From NCBI GenBank assembly GCA_964023275.1, contig OZ029916.1:12268607-12332606 (forward strand): DNA of 64,000 nucleotides, read 5' to 3'. Position 1 is the first letter of the stretch. Each line of letters starts with the position of its first letter. This stretch comes from Norana najaformis. Lineage: Eukaryota > Annelida > Clitellata > Crassiclitellata > Hormogastridae. Shown here in pieces: positions 20,830-31,085 of this stretch. The notes under the pieces are model-generated. The model saw nothing but the letters and a program-made list of their open reading frames with translations. It had not been told where the DNA came from and did not search any database. The translations under genes and the position numbers were made by a program.

Positions 20830-21249
20830 TCATGACCTCAGGCACACCTCCATCCCTCTTGGGACAATTTTCATTAGATATGAATACGACCCACATCCCA
20901 AGCAAATCTTTCTATGATCCGGGCCAGAGTTTTGCTCTCTACGAGACTTATCAAACTTCCAACCTGACTTAAAGTCTGCTATTGGTTGATATTTGTCTTT
21001 AACCCAACCTCCAGATTGTTTGTTCTCAACTAATTTAGCCCTTTTTACATCTTGACCATGTGTGTTATCGTTTCTGTTTGGGTTTGTTCCCTTTGATTTT
21101 CCTCTTTGGACCCCAATCTCTGGTATGCAACAATCACAATCCTCCATGAACCCTGGCATCCTCATGTATTTTGAATTTCCATGGCTTTCCTCACGTTCTG
21201 CACCTGCATGATTTAAACGTTCCCTAGTTCCAGTTGAATGTTCTCTCAT
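20830..21249 (-). CDS. Hypothetical 139-residue protein, possible gag remnant
   Basis: The open minus-strand frame from ATG 21249 is identical in the duplicate (47462-47881). The protein is strongly charged and hydrophilic, rich in Arg, Lys, Glu and Asn. It carries DCDCC near residue 38 and, near the C-terminus, CLGCGSYSYLMKIV, which looks like a CCHC zinc knuckle whose His and last Cys are replaced. That composition suggests a fragment of a retroelement gag, but I do not recognise the family. It could also be a chance frame. Confidence 0.35.
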   Translation of the reverse strand: MREHSTGTRERLNHAGAEREESHGNSKYMRMPGFMEDCDCCIPEIGVQRGKSKGTNPNRNDNTHGQDVKRAKLVENKQSGGWVKDKYQPIADFKSGWKFDKSRREQNSGPDHRKICLGCGSYSYLMKIVPRGMEVCLRS

Positions 21250-21850
21250 CCTCAACTCGTGTTACATTTCGTATTTACGTCTCTCTCTTTTCGTTTCTCC
21301 TCAAATTTCATTGCCTGCATTACGTCAACGTCACAGTTAACAGGCTAACGTAAAGCTCAGCCAAAAACACGAAGTAGCGTAGACTGCTGCACCAGGTTCC
21401 AGTCAGTATTGAAAATCTATGCGCTGGAAATAGATTCTCAGCACAGATTCACACGAAGAACCTACTCACGCCCCGACAGCCACTAAATCAGACTCTTACT
21501 GACAAATGGATCTCGAAATATGGAACTCAATCCCGCGGACGAGCATCTCAGATATATCTAGCGGTCTAGTCTCATTGTAACTAATTCTCTTTATCTACCT
21601 TTAGCCAAAGATGCTTCATCTATATAGATTACGTAATTATTTAATTAGATGCCTAAGTGCGCTCTGTAATAACTTGAGCCCGCTATGTGTTACAAACATT
21701 GATATCATGTTGCAATACACCTTAAACTCAAGCGCTTACTCTTATCATCAGTTTATAAATAGTGTATTTTATTTTTATGTTTTATTAAGAATAATTCACA
21801 GTAATTCGTCCAAACATATCATTTACAAAGTTAGGAAGCGCCACATATTT
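21250..21850. other. Putative 3' part of a 5' LTR; no gene
   Basis: No coding region is supported. Directly before the primer site the sequence ends GCGCCACATATTT, so a CA-ending LTR could stop at about 21844. I found no second LTR to confirm it. A short motif WNSIP near 21510 hints at a LINE C-terminus but is too short to call. Confidence 0.35.
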
Positions 21851-21868
21851 TGGGGGCTCGTCCGGGAT
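21851..21868 (+). promoter_or_regulatory. Primer-binding site, complementary to proline tRNA 3' end
   Basis: The 18 nt TGGGGGCTCGTCCGGGAT is a perfect match to the proline-tRNA primer site known from retroviruses and some Gypsy elements. Reverse transcription of LTR elements starts here. Its place just before a decayed gag supports the call. Confidence 0.85.
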
Positions 21869-23740
21869 AAGTTAGAGTACCAACCAGTTGGAATTTGTCG
21901 TATAGTTTGGTTAGGTTTACCACTGAAACTTGAAATAAGGCGTGAGTGCTGATAACTTATTTCCAGTATTGGTTTTCAATAGTTAGTATTGGACGCGGTG
22001 CGATTTATCTGTGGGCTGAGTTTCTTGGCTAGCCGCTGAATAAATATTTGTGACGTAGGTGATACGGAATTACGTCCGTAAGTAGGGGCAACATTTAGTG
22101 TGAGTTTAGAAGAGAAAAGGCAGAGAGAGGAGCGGGAATATGAGGATAGAACATGAGATTAGGTTCAGAGAGCTGGAACTGCAGAGAGAATGAGAAATTC
22201 AGAGATCAGAAAGTAGAAAAAGTTTGAATGACGTCGGTCAAGAGAGAGAAAATAGGCATATGGATTTCGCTAAATACATTAAGCTTCGTACTTTCAAAGC
22301 CTATCTGTTGAGATTTGAACGTACCTGCATCGCATATGGGGTGACGGAAGACAAATGGGCAATAACGCTGGCACGTTTACTAGATGGTAGAGCTCTTTAA
22401 GTATACCAGAGGCTAAATGCAGATGATTCAGGATTATGGAAAGCTGAAGGAGCAACTGCTGGAAAGAGTTAAATTAACTGAAGGTGGTTATAGGAAGAGA
22501 TTCAAGCAAAGCTTAATCGAAACTGGTGAAACACCAGGGCAGTTTGTAGAGAGATTGCGCCGTTAGTTGAAACAATGGATGACTATGGCTGGATTAAAGC
22601 AGATCAATGATGACCTTGAAACATGATCCACTTTTGTAACATGATGAAGTGGATTGAGAATTTTCCTCAATGAGAAATGGAAAATGTCCTTACATGATAT
22701 GTTGGTCTGTGCTGAATCATATTCAAAGGCTCACGGGTATGAAGAAAATAAGTGAGGCCAGAAAAGTAAACCCAAGGATTTGAACCGGACACAACGTAAT
22801 GAGAATCAAACTAAATCCAATGAACATAGTCAATCGGTCTAAAGACAACGTTCCAACGGAGAACAGATTTTAAGTCAAATTGAAGGTTTGACAACTCTAA
22901 TATAGGTCAAAACTCTGATAAAGAGAATGTTAAGGGCTGTTGAGAATGCGGGTCTTACGGGTCATAGAATTGCAATCTGTCCAAAGAGAGACAAAGGTGG
23001 AAAACACATATTGTGGCTTTTGTTCAAAAGGGACATGAGATTGAAAGGATCGATGATAATTGAAGAGTCGGAAGCTAAGATAGCTTTTTGTAACAGGAAA
23101 TTCAGTGAGACACAGGTTATACAGGGCGAGTATAATTGGAGAGGCCATGGTGAATGGCCATAAAGTGAGCTGCCTTTAAGATTAGGAAGCATCGTTTAGT
23201 GTTGTTAAAGGCCAGTTTAGTTAAACGTTAGCAGTACACTGGCAGAAGAAACAAATGCTGTTTGGCTGACTGGTCATTTAAATTGTTTCCTACTGCTAAT
23301 ATGGAAATAAAAGGTGAATATTTAAATGAAAAGATGGAGGTGTAAGATGCAGAAGGAAAATGAAACGTTGACTAAGTGTTGGAAGTCAGTCTGAATCATT
23401 CGAGGTTCTCACAGTGAAGAAGGGATTATTGTATAGGAGGTTGAAAGAAGTCGAGAGTGCAGAAGAGACTAGGAGGCTTAGTGCCTAAGATTTTGAAATC
23501 AAAGGTTGTGGAAGTAGGTTATAATGCATTATTGTCAGCTCACTTGGGAGTCAAGAAAAAGATTGATAAGATCAGTCGGAAATTTCGTTGACCTGTCAAC
23601 ATCAAACGTTTGTTATGACCTGTGATGTTTTCCAACGAAATGCAAGCAAGCAAGTGATAAGTCGAACACCGATAGGTCACTTGCGATTTGGTAGATGTGC
23701 CATATATGATGATCTCAGTTGACATAATTGTAGCAAACCT
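21851..23740 (+). mobile_element. Decayed Gypsy-like LTR retrotransposon, internally deleted
   Basis: Downstream of the tRNA-Pro primer site, broken frames encode a SCAN-like/Gypsy gag (YIKLRTFKAYLLRFERTC near 22275; TGETPGQFVERLRR near 22525), a damaged zinc knuckle (about 22940-22990) and a protease start (VNGHKVSCL near 23150). Almost directly after this come the integrase zinc-binding part (HLGVKKKIDKISRKFR near 23550; Q-R-N-A-S-K near 23635) and the first residues of the integrase core (near 23690-23730). The RT and RNase H are missing. Many stops are present, so it is non-functional. The element ends without a visible 3' LTR. Confidence 0.72.
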
Positions 23741-24189
23741 CCATTTATTGCGCATTTGATTATAATATCGTGAGTTGTGTTTACATACTTACTAGCGTTG
23801 AATTGAGTGAACAGACTAGTTAAAGTAGATGATGATTAAGATTTAGATTTAAGATTAGCCGGCCAGCTACAAAATATGTATGCCAGCTTAGGTAGTTAGA
23901 TTTCTGTCAGTCAGTAGCTGGACGTTTGGGTGATATTGACGTTAAATGGGATTACCACAGATGGTGAATCTGCAGAATTTAAGATGCCGTTGATTTCAGA
24001 AACAGCTGTCTACCATGGAAACCAAATCGGGTGATCGTATGATGTCCACGTCACGCTTCGATCTGCGAAGGGTATTTAAAACGAGCAGTCTTGTGATGGA
24101 CACTGAGGTGATTAGACCGTGTCAACTGCCGTCACATTTCTTGTGTGAGAGTCGAGTTTTTCCAGTAATTTAAGCGGACTTAATTACTT
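23741..24189. other. No recognisable gene
   Basis: No coding region is seen. A TATTTAAA word near 24070 could be a relic LTR promoter, but nothing confirms it. Confidence 0.4.
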
Positions 24190-24653
24190 TGTAACCTAGT
24201 CTGATAAGGTTCGTCAGCCACTATAGCTTGCCTATAGTAAAACAGGGAGGAGACCCGACCGACGTATCTTTTGAACGTAGACTCGGAACCGACCTGGGCT
24301 GATGAATCAAAGTCCTCCGTGCCCACCTTCACGTGGTGCAGACTGTTAGTACCCTTTTCATTATGAGAAGGGAAACGAACGGGCACGGCAGGCAAAACCA
24401 GGGGAAGGCAATGGCAAACCACCCCTGTGAAAGTGCCAAGAAAACCGTCATGAGAAAAGACAATTCATGCAAAACAATAGTCGCAGATGGTGAGACTCCC
24501 AGGCCGGAGAGCGACTTAACAGCTACTGGGAAAGAGCGAGATGGAGAGTCAAGAGCAATCCGGTCTAATGAAGCAACGGGACTAAAGCCGAAAGGATGTC
24601 CAGAGGCGGATCGCACCAGTAAGCAAAGACTCAACCTGAGCTGCAAGCAGAAG

Positions 24654-25624
24654 ATGAAGATAGGTACATGGAATGTGCGCAGTATGCAGAGCGGAAAGAT
24701 GGACATCATACAGAGAGAGATGAAGCGACTTGAAATATGGGATTAAGCGAGACAAGGTGGAAAGGACAAGGACATTTCAATTGGAATGGTTATAAGATAA
24801 TAATGTCAGGGCAGGAGGAAAAAGGACGAAATGGGGTGGCAATCATGTGTGACCAGACAAGTGCAAACGCAATAATGGGATATGACACGGTGAGCGACAG
24901 AATACTGAGCGTAAGATTTCGGGGAAAGAAAGTTAATATAACAATTGTACAGATGTATGCACCAACATCGATAGCAAAAGAAGAAGAGCATGAAGAGTTC
25001 TACAATGAACTGCAAAGTAAAATAGACAGAATCCCTAAGGGATATATAATAATGGTTATTGGTGACTTCATTGCGAAGGTGGGAAAGTGTGACGGAGGAG
25101 CAAGGGACACGATTGGAGGACATGGACTAGGAGAACAAAATGAAAACAAAAACGATGGAAACAGCTTGGGAATAATGAATACATGGTTCGAACAGCCAAA
25201 AAGACGACTGTACACTTGGACGTCACCAGATGGAAAATATCGGAATCAGATAGATTACATACTGATAAACAAAAGATGGAAAAGTACGATAAGGGATGTA
25301 AGAACGAGACCAGGCGCGAACTGCGGAACTGATCATGAATTATTAGTGGCAACAGTGCAAACAAAACTGAAGAAATTGAAAAAAGGTGAAAGACTGAACA
25401 GGTATGACTGCAAAGGAATCACACCGGAATACAGAACGGAAATAAGGAATAGGTTTGAAATATTAGAGAGGGACGAGACGGTGATAGATGAAGACACGAA
25501 CAATCTGTGGGAGAAGGTGAAGGGAATAATACTAGAAACTGCTGAGAAACACATTCCGAAGAAAACGAAAGTCACAACAACTCCGTGGCTATCGAAAAAG
25601 TCAAAAACAAGTTACGAGAAATGA
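24654..25624 (+). pseudogene. RTE/BovB-like AP endonuclease region
   Basis: The domain starts at MKIGTWNVRSMQ (24654) in one frame and continues after a frameshift near 24740 with GLSETRWKGQG. The motifs are complete: N in the first strand, E in SETRW, the Y-A-P-T strand, IGDF (where the usual next residue N is I), RNQIDYIL and the final D-H in GTDHELL. The endonuclease would nick target DNA to prime reverse transcription. The Asn-to-Ile change after IGDF suggests a damaged active site. Confidence 0.85.
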
Positions 25625-26998
25625 ATAGAGCATTCCAAAAGCAAGCACGTATAGACAAAGAAAAACATCTAAATGCAATGTGCAAGGAAATGGAGGAAGA
25701 GGGAAAGAAAGGAAGAACTAAAGAAATGTTTTCAAAAGTGAGGGAAATAACGAGAAAATTCACACCAAGAATGGGATCACTGAGGTCAAGGAATGGACAC
25801 ATAATCGCAGACGAAGAGGAAATGAAGAACAGATGGAAAGAATACACAGAGGAGCTGTATAGTGAAGACAGGAGAGTAATGAAAGAACGAATCGATACAT
25901 CAGAACATGAAAAGGAACCGGACGTTCTGGAAGCAGAGGTGGAATGGGCAATTAGACAACTGAAGGACAATAAAGCACCGGGTCCGGATGGGATACCCAT
26001 AGAAATGGTAAAAGCAGGAGATGGCGCAATGACAAAGACAATAACAAAAATATGCAACATCATATGGACAACCGGAAAATGGCCAGAGGATTGGAAGAGC
26101 TCAATCTTCATCCCTATATTCAAAAAAGGAGATGCGAGAGAGTTGGTGAAAACTACAGGACCATAGCAATGATATCGCACATAAGCAAAATACTACTCAA
26201 AATAATACATGAAAGAATGGAGAACACAATAGAGAGGGAGCTTCCAGATAACCACTCGGGATCATATCGCCAACATGCGGTGGATAATGGAGAGACAAAA
26301 GGAGTATGGACAAAAACTATACATATGTTTCATTGACTATAGTAAGGCATTCGATTGCATTGATCATGAGCTGATGTGGAAAACCTTAATAGAAATGGGA
26401 ATACCAAAGCACTTGATACAACTGCTTTGTCTCTTTGCCTCGATTGTACGAGGACCAGATTGCGGTAATAAGAACTGAACTTGGAGATACTGAAAGAATC
26501 AAAATAAAGAAAGGAGTGAGGCAGGGATGCATTCTGTTCCCATTCCTATTTAACCTATATGCAGAAAGGATAATGAGGATGGCGGAAATGGATGAAGCAA
26601 AAGAGGGAGTAAAGATAGCGGGAAGAACACTGAATAATCTGAGATACGCAGATGACACAACACTATTAGCAGGCAAAAAAACAGATCTGGTAGAACTGAT
26701 AAGAAGGCTGAAGAGAGAGAGCGAGAAAGCAGGACTATACTTCAATGTAAAGAAAACGAAGATCATGACAACAGCTGAGGAGGGCAGTTTTACGGTGGAT
26801 GGAGAGGAACTAGAGACGGTAACAAGCTTTACATTCTTGGGATCAGTAGTAGAAAGAGAAGGAAAGTGCGATATGGAAATAAACCGAAGGGTGGCGATTG
26901 GAAAAGCCGCAATGAATGGACTAGACAAAATATGGAAAGACAAACATGTGAGCACAGACACGAAAAAAAGATTGGTGAGGGTTAGTTACCAACAGTAA
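25585..26998 (+). pseudogene. RTE/BovB-like reverse transcriptase region
   Basis: Pieces in four frames give the RT in order: DNKAPGPDGIPIEMVKAG (about 25968), WPEDWKSSIFIPIFKKGD, NYRTIAMISHISKILLKII, the palm block CFIDYSKAFDCIDHELMW (about 26330), GVRQGCILFPFLFNLYAER (about 26515) and the YADD box at 26645-26656. They are followed by KTKIM and the RTE-type segment around AAMNGLDKIWKDKHV. Frame changes lie near 26100, 26270 and 26435. Confidence 0.87.
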
Positions 26999-27183
26999 CA
27001 TACGGCAGTGAGACGTGGACAATGACCAAAAAAATGGAGAAAAAAATAAATGCTTGTGAAATGTGGATATGGAGGAAGATGCTGAGAACATCATGGACGT
27101 AGAAAAGGACAAATGAATGACGATCGGAATTGAGTAAGATGAGACGTTACAACAAACAATGCTAAAGTCAAAGCTGAGATTCT

Positions 27184-27366
27184 TTGGTCATATTAGGAGA
27201 GGGAAAGAGAAAACAAGGGAGGCCAAGGAAAAAATGGATGGACAAGATACACGAAGCAACTGGAATGAACTTGGCACAGCTAAGGGACGCGACATTGGAA
27301 AGAAAGAAATGGAGAAGATTGATCATGACGGTCGCTAGAGCTCAAAGAGCTGACAGCACAAGGTGA
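27184..27366 (+). pseudogene. RTE/BovB-like C-terminal segment
   Basis: The stretch RGRPRKKWMDKIHEATGMN followed by LAQLRDATLERKKWRRLI and VARAQRADSTR is the conserved C-terminal tail of RTE/BovB polyproteins. Here it is in its own frame, separated from the RT by stops. Confidence 0.82.
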
Positions 27367-27495
27367 CAAGGTGAACCTACGAATATTCGAGTCTTAATTG
27401 CGACAGTTACCTGAAGGACTTACTGATCGAAAGATAGTAGAATCGGTCGGAAATCGAATTGTGAAAGTAGTCCGAAGCCAAAGACGTCGAACTAT

Positions 27496-27675
27496 ATACT
27501 CATATCGATACTTATACATATATATACATATATATACTATATATATATTATATATATATATACTATACATTATACTATATATTACTATATATATATACTA
27601 TATATTATATATACTATATATTATATATACTATATATTATATATACTATATATGTACTATATTTATATATATACT
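27496..27675. repeat. AT-rich (TATATAC/TATATTA)n tract
   Basis: Degenerate tandem TATATAC, ACTATATAT and ATTATATAT units directly after the RTE-like LINE. It could be the element's expanded 3' tail. It is identical in the duplicate at 54128-54307. Confidence 0.8.
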
Positions 27676-27844
27676 TATACCTATCAAATGTTAAGTATGT
27701 ATTAAAAATGTGCGAGTCGGAGTCTTCTGCCAGCGTCGCCATATTATTTTCAGACGTATGCAAACGTAGGTGGGAGGAGACAGTAGAACTTAAGGATATC
27801 AAAGTTACTGAACTTATCAATCACATCAGAAGAGATAATAAGCT

Positions 27845-28326
27845 GCCTGGTTTGTTAAGAACAGCTGAAAATTTAAGTAAGACTCATGAAGAAGTCAAAC
27901 AGGACACTAGTTCACTTAATGCAAATTAAGAAAAGAATGGAAGTGACTTGTCGATTGGCTCAGAGAGAGAGATTGAGCAACCTTCCTTCGACACATCTAG
28001 GTTCACTTCTAATGTCATAAACATCTAAACTTCTACGTCTTAAACATCCTTGGGTTTCGATACTCCCACAAACGCTCTCCGTTTCTCTTTCCATTTTCAA
28101 ACATTGATTCGACAGTTATTTCTCTATTTCCCCTTTCATCGTATTCAACCCCACTCTGGTCAGTAAACTCCTTGTTTCCATTATATACCATTGCTTAAGC
28201 CACTCAATTCTGAGCCAATCAACAAGTCACTTGCACTCTTTTCTTAATTTGCATTTATTTATCTAATGTCCTTTTAACTTCTTCCTATATATCACTTAAA
28301 ATTTTCAGTCTTTCTTAACAAATCAG
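27845..28326. repeat. Large foldback repeat (about 130-bp arms)
   Basis: Arm 27845-27975 matches the reverse complement of 28202-28326 with scattered mismatches; shared words include TGCAAATTAAGAAAAGA, AAGTGACTTGT and GATTGGCTCAGA. The spacer is about 225 bp. The left arm overlaps a 73-codon open frame (27708-27929: LINHIRRDNKLPGLLRTAENLSK-like residues), so the arms may be two opposite fragments of one retroelement gag. The duplicate lies at 54477-54958. Confidence 0.75.
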
Positions 28327-28478
28327 TTAGCGTATGTTTCTTTAACTCCTTCATTTTACAGTTTGACAACTTGCACCATGACTACTAAATTCAACTAACT
28401 GATTGCACAGCACATCATTGCTAAACAACTGTAATTAAAAACATTAACAATATCTTTAAAAGTCCAGGATCAGTTGCT

Positions 28479-28959
28479 CAACAAGTACCCGTCTCTTCCT
28501 CTGGTTCACTCGGTTTACCTCAAGACGATTATCAAGAGCTTACTAGATCTTTTGAAGTATGATGAGTACGGCTGGAGGTCATCCGAGGTCTTCAAAATCT
28601 TCAAAATGGATTCTCCTAAAATTTTATATCCTTGATGCTTATCTTGATAACTTCGAGAAGAACATGGCAGCGTACTCGGGGAGCAAGGCGAGCGCTTCTA
28701 CCTTTGAACGTCGCTACGAAGGAGAGCAAAACGAGAATATGATGGCAGACTATATTTGGGTGCTGACTGGTGAAAGTGATTTACAATATAATTGTAAATC
28801 TTGAAAACCTACTCACTTAAATCTTTAGTGGTAATTTTTGTATAACTATAGCGTAAATACATGTTAATTCATAAATTTTAAAGTTTATTTGCACGAAAAC
28901 ACGCAAATTCGCCCGTCTCTTCTTTTGCATTTCGAAATATTATAGTCCTGGTCAAAAAA
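28479..28959 (+). pseudogene. Internally deleted transposase remnant, second family
   Basis: NKYPSLPLVHSVYLK (near 28480) and LKYDEYGWRSSEVFK (near 28553) jump directly to the C-terminal part: DAYLDN, GEQGERFY, FERRYEG and ENMMADYIWVL (28636-28770). The middle of the transposase is deleted. The downstream non-coding end (ACACGCAAATTCGCCC, CCTGGTCA) matches the 3' flank of the copy at 6830-7650, so these are two copies of one family. Block B ends inside this sequence. Confidence 0.72.
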
Positions 28960-28984
28960 CAAAGACTCTCTAAAGCCTCAATCC

Positions 28985-29515
28985 CCTTCCCATCATACCA
29001 ACCACCTTCGAGTCTCTGTCTGACTTGCTCAACGTCGCGTGGTCCTCTCGTCCTCCTCATCATCTACCGTACTGGCTCCTCCCAACTCTCGTCGACGTTC
29101 TTCTCGGAGTTTTCCTCCTTACTGGAATTATACGCTACTTACAACTATGAACTCGTCATCACCGGCAACCTAAACGTTCAATTCGAGGACAATGACTATC
29201 CGGGAGTGCTTTGAGTGCTTTACTGAACCAGTTCGGCTTGGCCCAATATGTCACCGAGCCTACACACAAGTTGGGTGGCTGGCTTGACGGGGTAATAACG
29301 AGGTATGACTGCTTCATACAAGACATCAAAGTAGAGCCTACTTTTATATCGGACCATGGCCTGGTAACCGTAATGAAACTTCACTTCCATTCGCAACCGG
29401 TCTTTGCAATAAAGATCTTTCCTGGGCTGGAAGGGCCTGCACCGGAAGGCTTTTCGAGCTGGACTGAAGAGTAGTCCACTACCGAGTGATCTGTCGACTC
29501 TTGAGCAGCACACCC
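28985..29515 (+). mobile_element. Decayed LINE endonuclease fragment, CR1-like
   Basis: Broken frames give an endonuclease C-terminal half: LLIIYRTGSSQLS, ELVITGNLNVQFEDNDYPG (the usual GDLN/GDFN is GNLN), LLNQFGLAQYVTEPTHK (near 29221), LDGVITRYD and ISDHGLVTV (near 29352). The RT expected next is absent; a different LINE fragment starts about 40 bp later. Confidence 0.72.
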
Positions 29516-29556
29516 CTAAAGAAATATTCGCGATCTATGACACCACCAATGTGATG

Positions 29557-30740
29557 ACCTGGAGGCACTACAGGAGCTTGGAAGACATGATCTAGTATAC
29601 GAAAAGGTTAAAAGGTTAGCAAAGAAACCGAATATTGGTGGAGGAATTGCAGTCAGGGACAAGTGTGGCAGGATACTACAGGATCCCAATGACATCAGGA
29701 GTCGTTGGAAAGATTATGTGGAGGAATTATATATGGGCAACTGCAACCACGGGGTTCTCCAGGAAGAGTGCACACCAGATGACAGGGATGATGTTACTGG
29801 ACCTGATGTGATGAAGGAGGAGGTAATGGCGGCCATTAATGAAATGAAAAACAATAAAGCTGAGGGGATTGATAACATACCGATTGAGTTGCTTAAGAAC
29901 CTAGGAGAAAAGGCAATGGCAGAATTGGTAAGAATATGTCAGGACATCTACAACACTGGAGCATGGCCAGAGGATTTCTTGCAGACCATTTTGATCCCGC
30001 TCAAAAAGAAACCAAATGCAACAGCATGCGAGGACCATCGAACTATCAGCCTTCTCACTCATGCATCCAAGATCATTTTACGAATTCTCACAAAAAGGAT
30101 ACAAGCTAAGACAGAAGCAACTGGCTTTCTAGGAGATGATCAATTTGGGTTCATGAAGGGTAGAGGAACAAGAGATGCAATTGAAGCCTTGAGGGTACTA
30201 GCAGAAAGAAATCTCCAACATGGTCAGGACATTTACGTATGCTTTGTAGATTACGAGAAGGCATTTGATCGAGTAGACTGGAAGAAGTTAATGCATGCAC
30301 TTACACGACTGGGTGTGGACTGGAAAGACAGAAGGCTTATAGGAAACCTGTACATGGGCCAGAAAGTAAGGATAAGAATCGAAGGAGAATACTCGGAGCC
30401 TGGAAAAAAAGTTGAGGAGTGAGACAAGGTTGCCCACTTTCACCACTGCTTTTCAACATATACATTGAAGAACTTATAAGAGAGGCATTGGAGGACATGA
30501 CAGAGGGATAAAAGGTGGGTGGCAGGTTGCTGAATGCTCTGAGGTTTGCAGACGATCAGGCGATGTTGGCGGGCAGTCAGAAGGGTCTACAGAAAATGAT
30601 GGACCGTCTGAATAGTGTCTCGACAGAATATTAAATGAAAATAAACATCAAAAAGACAAAGGTTATGAAGATAAGTAAATAAGAGGTAACGACAGTCAGG
30701 ATCACTATAAATGGTGAAGAAATAGAACAGAAACAGAACA
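29557..30740 (+). mobile_element. Decayed non-LTR reverse transcriptase fragment
   Basis: The 234-codon frame at 29718-30422 carries NNKAEGIDNIPIELLKN, AWPEDFLQTILIPLKKK, HRTISLLTHASKIILRIL and the palm CFVDYEKAFDRVDWKKLM. After a frameshift at about 30415 it continues with GVRQGCPLSPLLFNIYIEEL and the FADD box (30545-30556), then KINIKKTKVM, with three in-frame TAA stops. The start near 29557 (LQELGRHDLVYEKVKRL) is the usual endonuclease-RT linker. The lineage differs from the L2-like and BovB-like elements; I cannot name its clade with confidence. Confidence 0.8.
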
Positions 30741-30749
30741 AATCTTGAC

Positions 30750-31085
30750 CCTCGTGCGGAACTGTCTTGTTGGCTGTGCTCCGTTTTTTCTAAAGGAGTT
30801 CTGCATCCCCCTTTCTTCTATTCCTGGTCGCCTACCACTGCATTTGTCGGTTCAGGACGATCTCGCCATCCTTCTAGCTCGAACTGCCACGGCTCAGCGC
30901 CGCAGCTTTGCTATTGCTGGCCCTGCCTCCTAGAATGACTTACCTGCCGACCTTCGACGGGAGCTTATCTCCCTCTCCCCTCCCTCTTCCGTAAGCGGGT
31001 GGAAGACCCCAGTTCTGGGACGACGGGCCAGGAGAGCCTCTGATGAGGCTACCTTGAAGCGGCGCTTTACAGATTTACGATTACG
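30750..31085 (+). mobile_element. LINE 3' end fragment, L2/CR1-like
   Basis: The + strand reads ILLARTATAQRRSFAIAGPAS, a stop, then NDLPADLRREL, which is the C-terminal signature seen in L2/CR1-type polyproteins (compare WNKLPPELR in the element at 1728). It ends in GCGCTTTACAGATTTACGATTACGAT, close to the GCGCTGTAG...GATTAC end of that element. It may be the 3' half of the element whose endonuclease lies at 28985-29515, interrupted by the RT fragment between them. Confidence 0.62.

Larger units (their letters stand above)
24190..27480 (+). mobile_element. RTE/BovB-like LINE, full length but frameshifted
   Basis: The 5' region contains GGGGAAGGCAATGGCAAACC and AAAGTGCCAAGAAAAC, words typical of the 5' end of BovB-type elements and their SINEs. 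The endonuclease, RT and C-terminal regions then follow in order. At least five frame changes break the polyprotein. The start and end are approximate; the 3' side runs into an AT-rich tandem tract. The duplicate at 50822-54112 appears to have the same breaks, so these are old and not copy-specific. Confidence 0.88.
16387..28959. repeat. Duplicated block B, first copy
   Basis: This block recurs at 42984-55593. Differences seen are an extra C near 43455, an extra T near 44275, single substitutions such as 17231 compared with its partner, about 33 bp more of the 7-bp array in the second copy, and a small change near 28880. Similarity stops abruptly after the CCTGGTCAAAAAA word at the right end. 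Confidence 0.93.

Noticed and set aside
21480-21560. Possible LINE C-terminus (WNSIP)
   Set aside because: The match is five residues with no supporting context.
25572-26180. 202-codon minus-strand open frame (and partner at 52204-52812)
   Set aside because: It lies antisense to the RTE-like RT; the + strand carries recognisable RT motifs, the minus strand none.
26386-26961. 191-codon minus-strand open frame (and partner at 53018-53593)
   Set aside because: It is the shadow of the RT YADD region on the + strand, rich in Ser/Leu as expected from an antisense of purine-rich codons.
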